Virus record (IMG/VR): IMGVR_UViG_3300037349_000340
Coordinates: 1 to 20,159 of that record
Strand: one strand, 5' to 3'
Length of the DNA: 20,159 bases
Origin: a virus
In this document: positions 5,703 through 11,835 of the stretch, piece by piece
Position numbering within the stretch: position 1 is the stretch's first letter
How the letters are laid out: each line of letters starts with the position of its first letter
The notes under the pieces: generated by a model
What the model saw: the letters and a program-made list of their open reading frames with translations, nothing else
Told to the model about the DNA's origin: nothing
Databases searched by the model: none
Made by a program: the position numbers and the translations under genes

Positions 5703-6689
5703 TTACAGGCTCTGGTAAACCAGCCTGAACATCAGGCGGGGTGCGGACACGATGAGGTTTCCGGCAAACAGATACTGTCCGGCCACGTCGTCGGTATTTT
5801 GAGCTTCCTTCCATCCCGTAAACCCGAACTGGTACTTCGGGATGTCGGAGACGTAAAGGTAGATGTACGACGTGTTGAGACCGTACATCGTGTAGTTTCC
5901 AGCGAGGACCGGGAGGTACTGGTCCACCACAACCTGCGCTCCGTTCCAGAAGAACGAACGGAACCCAACGTGAACATCCGAGGTCTCGTCGTTGAAGCGC
6001 TGTTGCGGTTGCAGCTTGCTCCAGAAGGCATCCCAGACCGGCTGCGTCGTGCACAGCATGTCCGGCTTTTCCATGCCGAACCACGCTGCTCCGTAGGCCG
6101 TCTGCACTGAAGCGAGCGAGAAGGCCGCCGGATTTGCGTAGTAGGCATTGATGCCATTGTTTGCGCCGGTCGCGATGTCGGTGCGGGTGATGCCGCCGTA
6201 CATCGCGTAGTTCGTGCCGTCGTCAATGGCGGCAGTGAAGCCGTCAAGGTCGATGGTTGCATTCAGCGATGCTCCAATCGTTGGGGTGTCGCCGCCGTCG
6301 CCATACAGGTTCACACCCAGCAGCTTCGCCATCTTGCCCGAAGCGTTGATCAACTTCGAGCCGATGAAGCTCATCGCCGCTTCCGGCCCACGATTCAGAA
6401 TCTGATCCTGACCGTAGATGGAAACGTTGACGTAGTAGTTCTTGACGCGGAACTGGAGGGTGGTATCGGTCTGGACGGCTGAGGTGTCGAACGCCTGTCC
6501 GCGCTGGTACGCTCCGCCTTTAAGCTCGGCGTACATGATGTTGTGCATGATCGTGCGGCCACCCGTAAACTCGAACCGCCTCTTGCTCTTCAACCGCGTG
6601 AGCACCGGGCTGTTCTTGTAAACGTTGTCCGTCAGGTACGGGACGATCATGTCGTTCGTCTTGCCGCTTAAATCATTCCAGGTGAGCAA
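5703..6689 (-). CDS. Major capsid protein
   Basis: A 328-aa protein that would form the phage head shell. The assignment rests on its size, its place directly after a scaffold-like gene and two genes after the portal, and its sequence. The N-terminus (LTWNDLSGKTNDMIVPYLTD, then NSPVLTRLKSKRR) and the long Gly/Asn/Tyr-rich body match the HK97-fold capsid proteins I know from uncultured phages. The frame opens at TTG 6687-6689, with GGAGGAG 8-10 bases upstream. The next ATG, 13 codons later (6650), has no clear ribosome site and would remove conserved-looking residues. A TTG start for the most abundant virion protein is unusual. No delta domain or protease cleavage site is obvious; a separate scaffold gene precedes it. 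Confidence 0.82.
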   Translation of the reverse strand: MLTWNDLSGKTNDMIVPYLTDNVYKNSPVLTRLKSKRRFEFTGGRTIMHNIMYAELKGGAYQRGQAFDTSAVQTDTTLQFRVKNYYVNVSIYGQDQILNRGPEAAMSFIGSKLINASGKMAKLLGVNLYGDGGDTPTIGASLNATIDLDGFTAAIDDGTNYAMYGGITRTDIATGANNGINAYYANPAAFSLASVQTAYGAAWFGMEKPDMLCTTQPVWDAFWSKLQPQQRFNDETSDVHVGFRSFFWNGAQVVVDQYLPVLAGNYTMYGLNTSYIYLYVSDIPKYQFGFTGWKEAQNTDDVAGQYLFAGNLIVSAPRLMFRLVYQSL

Positions 6690-6791
6690 GTTTTATGCTC
6701 CTCCGCCCGCAATCCGGGCCAGTGATTTTTACTGCTACTGCATCACTGATCCATCGGACTCGGCCTTACCTGGCTTTCCGATTGACCATTC

Positions 6792-6820
6792 CCAGCGGCT
6801 CCGCTTTACGCTTCCGCTGG
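6792..6820. other. Hairpin between scaffold and capsid genes
   Basis: A 7-bp inverted repeat (CCAGCGG paired with CCGCTGG) with a 15-nt loop lies in the 154-base gap (6690-6843) between the scaffold-like gene and the capsid gene. There is no T-tract, so it is not a typical terminator. It could act as an mRNA processing or stability element that raises capsid over scaffold expression. No other gene is seen in this gap. Confidence 0.35.
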
Positions 6821-6843
6821 CACTGCCTTTGATACCGGTACTA

Positions 6844-7761
6844 CTAAAACTTGCCTTCCGTCCGCAGATCAGAGGCGGCCTTCTTCGCCGCTTCACCTAC
6901 CAGGCTGGCAATATCGCCTTCCTGTTCCTTGCTGCGGTCCAGCATCATCTTCAAAGCACCCTTGGGGGCGTCCGGTTGCGGGATGTAATCTTCACCGCTG
7001 CCCGTCTCTCCACGTTGCGCATGTACGCGCTTCCGGACTTCCTCCTCGATCTTCTGTTCCCGCTCCTTCTCGGCTCTCACGGGAGCCAGAAAGTCGGTCT
7101 CGACTTCCAGCGCATCGAACTTGCCCTTGTCGCCCATCAGTTTGAACAACTCGTCGCGCTTTTCCTTGTCGAACGGCTTGCCGGTCTCTTTCTCGTAGTG
7201 CATGGCAACCGTGGTAACCGCTGCCGAAAATCCTGCGACCATCGGAATGGTCTTGGTGTTGAAGTCTGTCTCGCGCGCCGTCCACTGCTCTTTGAAGGTC
7301 TGCTCGGCAATCTTCTTCGACTCGGCCTGTACCAGAGCTTCGTACTCTTCCTTGCTCGCCCCGCCCGCCGCCTTGATGATCTCGCGTACCTTCGCTTCAA
7401 CTTCTTCCGGCTTCATGTCATGTCCTCCGACCGCTGCCTTTGCAGCTTCTGCGAGTTTGGCTTCAAGTTCGGTCTTCTGCTTCGACCACAACTCTTCGCC
7501 GTCGTCCCCGATGATGCCCTTCTCCACCAGCGAGTCATAGATCGGGACGTTCTTCTCAGCCCAGGCTTCCAGTTCCTCTTTGCGACTCTTGGCCGCTTCG
7601 AAGTCCTTTTCCTTGGCCTTGAACTCGTTCAGGTGACGACTGTAGTCGTCCTGCCGGAGCCATCCTTCTTTCAGTTCAGGATGCTTTGCGAGTGTGCTGT
7701 CAAAGAGCTTGCGTTCTTCCCCACTGAGGGACGCCAATGTTTCTTCAAACGTTTTCGGCAT
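6844..7761 (-). CDS. Probable capsid scaffolding protein
   Basis: A 305-aa protein that is highly charged and helical, rich in Glu, Lys and Ala. Long coiled-coil-prone segments are visible (LNEFKAKEKDFEAAKSRKEE at about residues 44-63, and EREQKIEEEVRKRVHAQRGE at about 233-252). The order portal, small genes, acidic helical protein, major capsid protein is the usual place of the scaffold, which guides procapsid assembly and then leaves. No Ser-His protease motif is seen, so it is a scaffold rather than a protease fusion. ATG 7761 has AAGGAG 5 bases upstream. The complementary strand is open over much of this gene, an artefact of its Lys/Glu-rich codons. Confidence 0.72.
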   Translation of the reverse strand: MPKTFEETLASLSGEERKLFDSTLAKHPELKEGWLRQDDYSRHLNEFKAKEKDFEAAKSRKEELEAWAEKNVPIYDSLVEKGIIGDDGEELWSKQKTELEAKLAEAAKAAVGGHDMKPEEVEAKVREIIKAAGGASKEEYEALVQAESKKIAEQTFKEQWTARETDFNTKTIPMVAGFSAAVTTVAMHYEKETGKPFDKEKRDELFKLMGDKGKFDALEVETDFLAPVRAEKEREQKIEEEVRKRVHAQRGETGSGEDYIPQPDAPKGALKMMLDRSKEQEGDIASLVGEAAKKAASDLRTEGKF

Positions 7762-7825
7762 CGTTGCTCCTTCCGTGCTTCCCTTGCGGGTTCCGTCACG
7801 GCTCCGGTGCGGTACGGTTCAGTTA

Positions 7826-8164
7826 TTACCCTGGCATCGGTCCCGGTACTGGAGGAGATGGCATTTGTGGTGCCCCTGCTCCCGGTCCCGGCGGTGCCTG
7901 CATTCCCTTGGACTCCGGACCCTGCTTCTGTGCCATCGCCACACCCATCTTCAGAATCGCGATGGCCCGCTTTGCATACTCCATGAAGGTCGGGTCCTGC
8001 ACCCCCATGAGAATCTTTTCAACCGTTCCGGTCGCTACTTCTGCCGGACTCTTGTCGGCTCCCTGCATCGCTGATCCGATGCCTGGTCCGAAATTTGGAC
8101 CTCCCGGTGGACCCATCTGGGCCTGCGCCTGCGGCGGTACCGGTGGTCTATCCATTGGCGGCAT
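7826..8164 (-). CDS. Pro/Gly-rich protein between portal and scaffold
   Basis: A 112-aa protein with Pro/Gly/Met/Gln-rich, probably disordered ends (PPQAQAQMGPPGGPNFGPGI near the N-terminus, GAGAPQMPSPPVPGPMPG at the C-terminus). A short helical core lies at about residues 39-80 (SPAEVATGTVEKILMG, then FMEYAKRAIAILKMGVAMAQ). Similar Pro/Gly-rich proteins often lie between portal and scaffold in phages and may be virion or assembly components; no function is known to me. Its ATG overlaps the stop of the upstream gene by one base (TAATG), indicating coupled translation. Confidence 0.65.
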   Translation of the reverse strand: MPPMDRPPVPPQAQAQMGPPGGPNFGPGIGSAMQGADKSPAEVATGTVEKILMGVQDPTFMEYAKRAIAILKMGVAMAQKQGPESKGMQAPPGPGAGAPQMPSPPVPGPMPG

Positions 8165-8370
8165 TAAAACTCCGAGTTGCCGACCTGCGTCTTGCCGGTC
8201 TTCCGGTTCACTGACGTGCCCATTGGCTCGACCGTCGCCATGTCGCCTTCGTCAATGAACGTCCCAACCTGCTGAAATTCGCCCTTCTTGAGCGACGGTG
8301 ACTTGGACGGGTCGTAGTGACCGCCCACGTCAATCGGGCTGCTCATTCCGGTCTTTTTGTCTCTCGCCAT
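8164..8370 (-). CDS. Small hypothetical head-region protein
   Basis: A 68-aa hydrophilic protein (start MARDKKTGMSSPIDVGGHYD). There is no membrane helix and no cysteine. ATG 8370 has GGGAG 5 bases upstream. It is the first full gene of the capsid block and follows the two hairpins at 8399-8444. The stop overlaps the next start (TAATG). Glycine-, serine- and lysine-rich turns suggest a small extended protein. No family recognised. Confidence 0.65.
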   Translation of the reverse strand: MARDKKTGMSSPIDVGGHYDPSKSPSLKKGEFQQVGTFIDEGDMATVEPMGTSVNRKTGKTQVGNSEF

Positions 8371-8398
8371 GGAAACTCCCTGCTGCTGATTTCTGAAA

Positions 8399-8418
8399 GG
8401 GGAGGATTACTCCTCCCC
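8399..8418 (-). other. Strong hairpin upstream of capsid block
   Basis: A perfect 8-bp GC-rich stem (GGGGAGGA paired with TCCTCCCC) with a 4-nt loop, followed on the minus strand by only TTTC. It lies 28 bases before the start codon at 8370. The T-tract is too short for a convincing terminator. It may be an attenuator or a 5' mRNA-stabilising stem. Confidence 0.6.
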
Positions 8419-8426
8419 CTCAAACA

Positions 8427-8444
8427 GCGCCGTTTAACCGGCGC
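8427..8444 (-). other. Second hairpin in the leader region
   Basis: A 6-bp stem, GCGCCG paired with CGGCGC, around a 6-nt loop. It lies directly between the 12-codon ORF (ending 8451) and the stronger hairpin at 8399-8418. The spacing to the leader ORF is short enough that a ribosome at its stop would cover this stem. That is the geometry of an attenuation or coupling device, but there is no direct evidence. Confidence 0.5.
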
Positions 8445-8450
8445 GCGATA

Positions 8451-8489
8451 CTACCGCTTCTTGCCACGATGCTTTTTGCGGTTGACCAT
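8451..8489 (-). CDS. 12-codon basic leader ORF
   Basis: ATG 8487-8489 begins MVNRKKHRGKKR and stops with TAG at 8451-8453. GGAAAGGAG lies 7 bases upstream, one of the best ribosome sites in the window. Eight of the twelve residues are Lys, Arg or His. It could be a translated leader controlling the downstream hairpins and capsid genes, or a tiny DNA-binding peptide. A ribosome site this good before such a short frame would be unlikely by chance, but translation is not proven. Confidence 0.45.
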   Translation of the reverse strand: MVNRKKHRGKKR

Positions 8490-8618
8490 TGGTGGTCTCC
8501 TTTCCGGGTATATCGCCCTGGGTTATTTTCCAACGATGCAACCTTTCGATTGTCGTCGGGCGTCCTCTCAACGCCATACAATCAGCGATTCCCGGAAAGT
8601 CCGGGAGTCTTGTGACTG

Positions 8619-8658
8619 ACAAAAAGAAAGCCACGTCAGGATTTCTCCCTTAGTGGCT
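8619..8658 (-). terminator. Rho-independent terminator after portal unit
   Basis: On the minus strand AGCCAC pairs with GTGGCT around an 18-nt loop that can form a small inner stem (AGG with CCT). It is followed by TTCTTTTTGTC. It lies 100 bases after the last gene of the packaging-portal unit (stop 8758) and well before the capsid block, so it separates the two transcription units. Confidence 0.75.
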
Positions 8659-8660
8659 GT

Positions 8661-8691
8661 ACAACCCACCCCGGCATGGCCGGAAGGTTGT
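8661..8691. other. Compound hairpin next to the terminator
   Basis: ACAACC (8661-8666) pairs with GGTTGT (8686-8691). Inside, CCGGC pairs with GCCGG around ATG. On the minus strand it comes immediately before the terminator stem at 8629-8658, giving a tandem hairpin. It may protect the 3' end of the portal mRNA or be the remains of a second terminator; there is no T-tract of its own. Confidence 0.5.
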
Positions 8692-8757
8692 TCTCTGCCT
8701 TTCACTAGAATGATTGTTAGACCTCGACCGAAATTCGCGCAACAGAAATCGACATCG

Positions 8758-8934
8758 CTACTTAATTTTTTTCTTCGTCTCCTGCATAATCCCCACCACT
8801 CCGCCATTTTCAGCGAAGTGGATCGTTACCGAACCCGCAGCATTCGCGGTCCTCGCACGCTGTAAGGCAGAGAGAATCAGCGGTAGGTCATCACTCTCAA
8901 ACTTGGTCGTTTGCTGTTTATCAGGAGGGTTCAC
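8758..8934 (-). CDS. Small hypothetical protein after portal, 58 aa
   Basis: This gene begins with GTG 8932-8934, whose last two bases form part of the portal TGA stop (GTGA), so translation is probably coupled to the portal. The product begins VNPPDKQQTTKFESDDLP, continues with a helix (LILSALQRARTANAAG) and a strand (SVTIHFAENGGVVGIM), and ends with a lysine-rich tail (ETKKKIK). The balanced amino-acid composition and tight coupling support a real gene. No family recognised. It is the last gene before the terminator at 8619-8658. Confidence 0.65.
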   Translation of the reverse strand: MNPPDKQQTTKFESDDLPLILSALQRARTANAAGSVTIHFAENGGVVGIMQETKKKIK

Positions 8935-10793
8935 TTATGTCCTCCGTGCTGCTGCCCCGGCTTTACTCCGGCGGCGGCCATCGCCATCGCTATCTGCTTT
9001 GCTTCTTCTGCAAGCTCGTCCTCGATCTGGGCCACATCCACATTCCAGTCCAGCAGCCGATAGAGTCCCTTGCGCGACATATCTCTGTTCTTGCGCAACG
9101 CGAATCCAACCTGCATCCGATCCTGTCGCTGCACATTCAGCAGTGTGCCCTTGTCGCATGTGAACTTCCAGCGGCGGACAAAAGCCTCTGACTTCACTCC
9201 GTCCGGGATCAGAACACCCGGCTTGTCGTCCATATCTTCTTTGGTCAGGCCCTTCGGACCGAGAAGCTCCATGCGGTGTTCGGCGGTGTAGAACTGCAAA
9301 CCCGTCTGCGTCCATATGGTTCCCACGTCGTTCACAAAGTCTTCGAGGTTGCGACCCATGAACCGAATCGGCGTGGTCTTTGAAAATGTGAGGCGGTCCA
9401 TCGTGTCCGCGCCCGGTACCTGCTTCTTCCCCGCTGCGGAGTCGGCTGCATCTCCGGCAGAAAACCGTCGCATCGACCGCAAAATCATTTCGTAGGACGG
9501 CAGAGTGTAGCTGCCGATGTTTGGCGGCTGGCTCCACGATGGCGGAGATGGCGCGTTGGGGCTGTAGGTGATCTTGAGGTTTGGCTTTGAAGAGTCAATA
9601 GCCTTCATCGCCTCCGGGTGGATCGCGCTCTTCGACGCCATCAGTGCCGGATTAACTGCCTTCTTGATGCACTGGAGAACACCAGCCATGATCTGGTTGA
9701 GGATGTCCTGAAGAGTCATCCAAGGCTTCACGACGCTCATCGCGTATTCCTGCCACGGCACGCCGTAAAGAGCCAGCAGTGAGAACGGGAACTTGCGGTG
9801 GTAGTAAGGGTTCGGCTCGTCGTAGAGAGTGATTCCGTTTGAGCGTACGATCAGCCGACCGCGCGGGTAGATTAGCTCTCCCGGTTTGACCTGGTAGCTC
9901 CATGGCTGACCATGCGGCCCCATCATGATGATGTTTCTTGACTCGTTCCGCGCGGCGTCCTTCATCCAGAACTCACGCACCTCAGCGCCAGGGTAGACGC
10001 TCTGTGGCCGCTGATTCTTCTCAACTCCCATCATCCTCGCCATACCCGCCGAAAGAATCGGGTAGAACTGAGGCTCGACCTGAGCCGACTGATGGAGAGA
10101 TGCCGTGTACTTGGCTCCCTGCTCCTCCGGAGTCACCATCTTTCCCATGCGAGGGTAGGCACGTCGTATCCATTCCAGCGTCCGGCGGCGGCGGTAGATC
10201 ACCATCTCGTCGTCCTGGATATCGTCACTGTCAATTCCCAGACGCATGATCGACTTAGGAGAGCAGTGTTCGAAGCTGATATCTCCGTCTGACGGGTCTC
10301 CCGAATAACCCTTCGCGAACGGGTTCCACCAGATTTTTGCCGGAGCGGTCGTCAGCATTCCGAACATCGTGCAGAACGCCAGACGCCGTTGGAATTTTCC
10401 CTGCTTCGCCCAACCCCGACCGAGAGAATTCAGGATCGATTGCGTCTTCGAGTAATCGCCGCTGCCGCCGAAGTCCTCAATCTGGAACATTGGCTTTACG
10501 TCAGTGAGCAGGCCGATGCCTTCCCAGAACATCGACATGAACTCGTTCGACACCGGCTTTGCCCGGTAGGACGGCATTGCCTCTTTCCATTGCAGTCCGG
10601 AAAGATAGTCCAGAGCCGCCGATATCTCTTTTATCTCGGGAACCTCGTTTAGCTTGGACGCTCCCTCGTCGTAGGCTGCGTCAACAAACTGACCCATCCT
10701 GGAGTTGTAGTCAGACAGGAGGCGCTGTTGCGCATCGTCGCCATTGTTTTCCCGCGTGTGCGGGATCAGTTCAGGGTATCCGGCCAGAGCCAT
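8931..10793 (-). CDS. Portal protein
   Basis: A 620-aa protein placed between the terminase and the capsid genes. The portal is the dodecameric ring at one head vertex through which DNA is pumped and the tail attaches. Size fits the larger portal families. The sequence shows the typical mix: a helical acidic N-terminus (LLSDYNSRMGQFVDAAYDEG), a beta-rich body with many Trp and Tyr (PYYHRKFPFSLLALYGVPWQ, about residues 322-341), and a helical region with IKKAVNPALMASKSAIHPEA (about 377-396). The tail is Glu/Ala-rich with a Gly/His end (GQQHGGHK). I recognise this general pattern from portals of uncultured phages. ATG 10793 follows GGGAGAAG. Its C-terminal stop overlaps the following small gene (GTGA). 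Confidence 0.82.
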   Translation of the reverse strand: MALAGYPELIPHTRENNGDDAQQRLLSDYNSRMGQFVDAAYDEGASKLNEVPEIKEISAALDYLSGLQWKEAMPSYRAKPVSNEFMSMFWEGIGLLTDVKPMFQIEDFGGSGDYSKTQSILNSLGRGWAKQGKFQRRLAFCTMFGMLTTAPAKIWWNPFAKGYSGDPSDGDISFEHCSPKSIMRLGIDSDDIQDDEMVIYRRRRTLEWIRRAYPRMGKMVTPEEQGAKYTASLHQSAQVEPQFYPILSAGMARMMGVEKNQRPQSVYPGAEVREFWMKDAARNESRNIIMMGPHGQPWSYQVKPGELIYPRGRLIVRSNGITLYDEPNPYYHRKFPFSLLALYGVPWQEYAMSVVKPWMTLQDILNQIMAGVLQCIKKAVNPALMASKSAIHPEAMKAIDSSKPNLKITYSPNAPSPPSWSQPPNIGSYTLPSYEMILRSMRRFSAGDAADSAAGKKQVPGADTMDRLTFSKTTPIRFMGRNLEDFVNDVGTIWTQTGLQFYTAEHRMELLGPKGLTKEDMDDKPGVLIPDGVKSEAFVRRWKFTCDKGTLLNVQRQDRMQVGFALRKNRDMSRKGLYRLLDWNVDVAQIEDELAEEAKQIAMAMAAAGVKPGQQHGGHK

Positions 10794-10808
10794 GAGGCAA
10801 TCTTCTCC

Positions 10809-11435
10809 CTAGAACCAGGCATTCTCAAGGGCATTTTTCACGGCCCGTGAGAGCCATACCGAAAGTGGCAACCCCTCGGCTCGTGCCCGGTCCACTGCAA
10901 AAGGGTACTGGTCGGCCAGATCGACTACGGTCTTGCCTACGGAAATACCCTCGAATGCCTTCAGGTCTTTGGTCGCATCTTCCGCCATTTTTTTCGCTTC
11001 GGCAATCTCGGAGTACATCGAGAAAATCATTCCTACCAGATGACTGCCGTTCTTCGGCCTCGACGGGAGATGCTGGGACATTCTCTGCACATCGCTGTCC
11101 GAAAGAATCATCGTTTCTCCCTCAGCCAGAACCGCAAGCTGACCGGAGAGAGTTGCGTCCATCTTGTCACCATACCGGTTTTGAAGAGCATTCATCACCG
11201 GCACCGGCACCGAGACGTTGACGCTGGTGTGATTGCGCTGCGGTGCTGGCTTCTGCTTCTCCTGAGCAAAATCTACCGTGGGTCCGGCGTCCAGAAAGTC
11301 CGAGTGATCTCCCCATGAGTGCTTTTCCGGAAACTTGCTGCACGCCAGCTTTCCGTTATCGGCTAATACCTCGTTCAGGTCTCCGGTTTGCTTCTTGCAG
11401 TTTGGGCATGAGTAACCCGTTCTAATCGTCGCCAT
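10809..11435 (-). CDS. Zinc-finger protein between SprT-like and portal
   Basis: A 208-aa protein. Residues about 9-12 form CPNC, followed by a Cys (LACSKF) and His residues (KHSWGDHSDF) that could complete a zinc site. A basic Pro/Gln linker comes next, then a domain with a predicted strand-helix pattern (VNVSVPVPVMNALQNRYGDK). A helical C-terminus ends SVWLSRAVKNALENAWF. I chose ATG 11435 because GGAGG lies 6 bases upstream, in the 13-base gap after the SprT-like gene; an upstream in-frame start at 11471 would overlap that gene. No family recognised. Its place between terminase and portal suggests a packaging or head-assembly accessory or a late regulator. That is inference. Confidence 0.6.
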   Translation of the reverse strand: MATIRTGYSCPNCKKQTGDLNEVLADNGKLACSKFPEKHSWGDHSDFLDAGPTVDFAQEKQKPAPQRNHTSVNVSVPVPVMNALQNRYGDKMDATLSGQLAVLAEGETMILSDSDVQRMSQHLPSRPKNGSHLVGMIFSMYSEIAEAKKMAEDATKDLKAFEGISVGKTVVDLADQYPFAVDRARAEGLPLSVWLSRAVKNALENAWF

Positions 11436-11448
11436 CACTTTCCTCCGT

Positions 11449-11835
11449 TTACCATAGATCGTTAAACACACCCTTTATCGCAAACTCCAATTGAGCCTCC
11501 TGCCACAGTCCTTCATGGCTAAAATACGCTTGCTCCCCATCGATAAACCCACGCGCATGGTTCATCTCGTGTAGAAGGAAGAATTCGATAAGCGCTGGGC
11601 AGTCTTCAAATTGTGGGTTAACCACAATGTACGGACCTCGGCAGTTGCGCTTTCCGCCTGGACAAGGAAGATATCCATGAGCGTGTAGTGAGGCGACCGT
11701 CCCATTGACCGTCCTCTTCCACAACACCGGCACTTCCGGCATCCATAAGACCGGAATCGATGGAAGCTTTCCTTCGAAGTGTGCAGTGTTTAGCTTGCGG
11801 TATAGCCTGTCTAGGTTCACCGTGCGCAGTCTCAT
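11449..11835 (-). CDS. SprT-like zinc metalloprotease
   Basis: A 128-aa protein with the SprT/Spartan-type active site: HEMNH at residues 89-93 (HExxH, with His89 and His93 as zinc ligands and Glu90 as catalyst) and a third ligand His107 in FSHEGLWQEAQ, matching the H-x-x-x-W/F pattern of SprT proteins. The N-terminal part (LYRKLNTAHFEGKLP, residues 11-25) also matches the family, where the strand-helix unit begins near a Phe-x-x-x-L-P segment. Spartan enzymes degrade proteins crosslinked to DNA. Bacterial and phage SprT roles are less clear. The ATG directly abuts the terminase stop (TAAATG), so it is translationally linked to the packaging motor. Possible tasks are clearing protein roadblocks from DNA or processing a virion protein. 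Confidence 0.78.
   Translation of the reverse strand: MRLRTVNLDRLYRKLNTAHFEGKLPSIPVLWMPEVPVLWKRTVNGTVASLHAHGYLPCPGGKRNCRGPYIVVNPQFEDCPALIEFFLLHEMNHARGFIDGEQAYFSHEGLWQEAQLEFAIKGVFNDLW

Noticed and set aside
5732-6262. 176-codon minus-strand frame inside the capsid gene
   Set aside because: Ser/Thr/Arg-dominated off-frame translation of the capsid gene, with no ribosome site.
6625-7986. Long plus-strand open frame of 453 codons
   Set aside because: It lies antisense to the capsid start and the Lys/Glu-rich scaffold gene, whose codons make few stops on the other strand. The product is an unlikely Leu/Phe/Arg mix, and no ribosome site or neighbour supports it.
8590-8606. Perfect 7-bp hairpin TCCCGGA/TCCGGGA as a terminator
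   Set aside because: There is no T-tract on either strand that would make it an intrinsic terminator. It is left as an unexplained inverted repeat within the leader region.
8568-8807. 79-codon minus-strand frame covering the leader region
   Set aside because: It runs through the compound hairpin and terminator and starts inside the 58-aa gene. The Arg/Lys-rich start is off-frame sequence of that gene.
8935-9537. 200-codon frame on the minus strand inside the portal gene
   Set aside because: It is an off-frame shadow of the portal, rich in Arg and Cys with no plausible fold.
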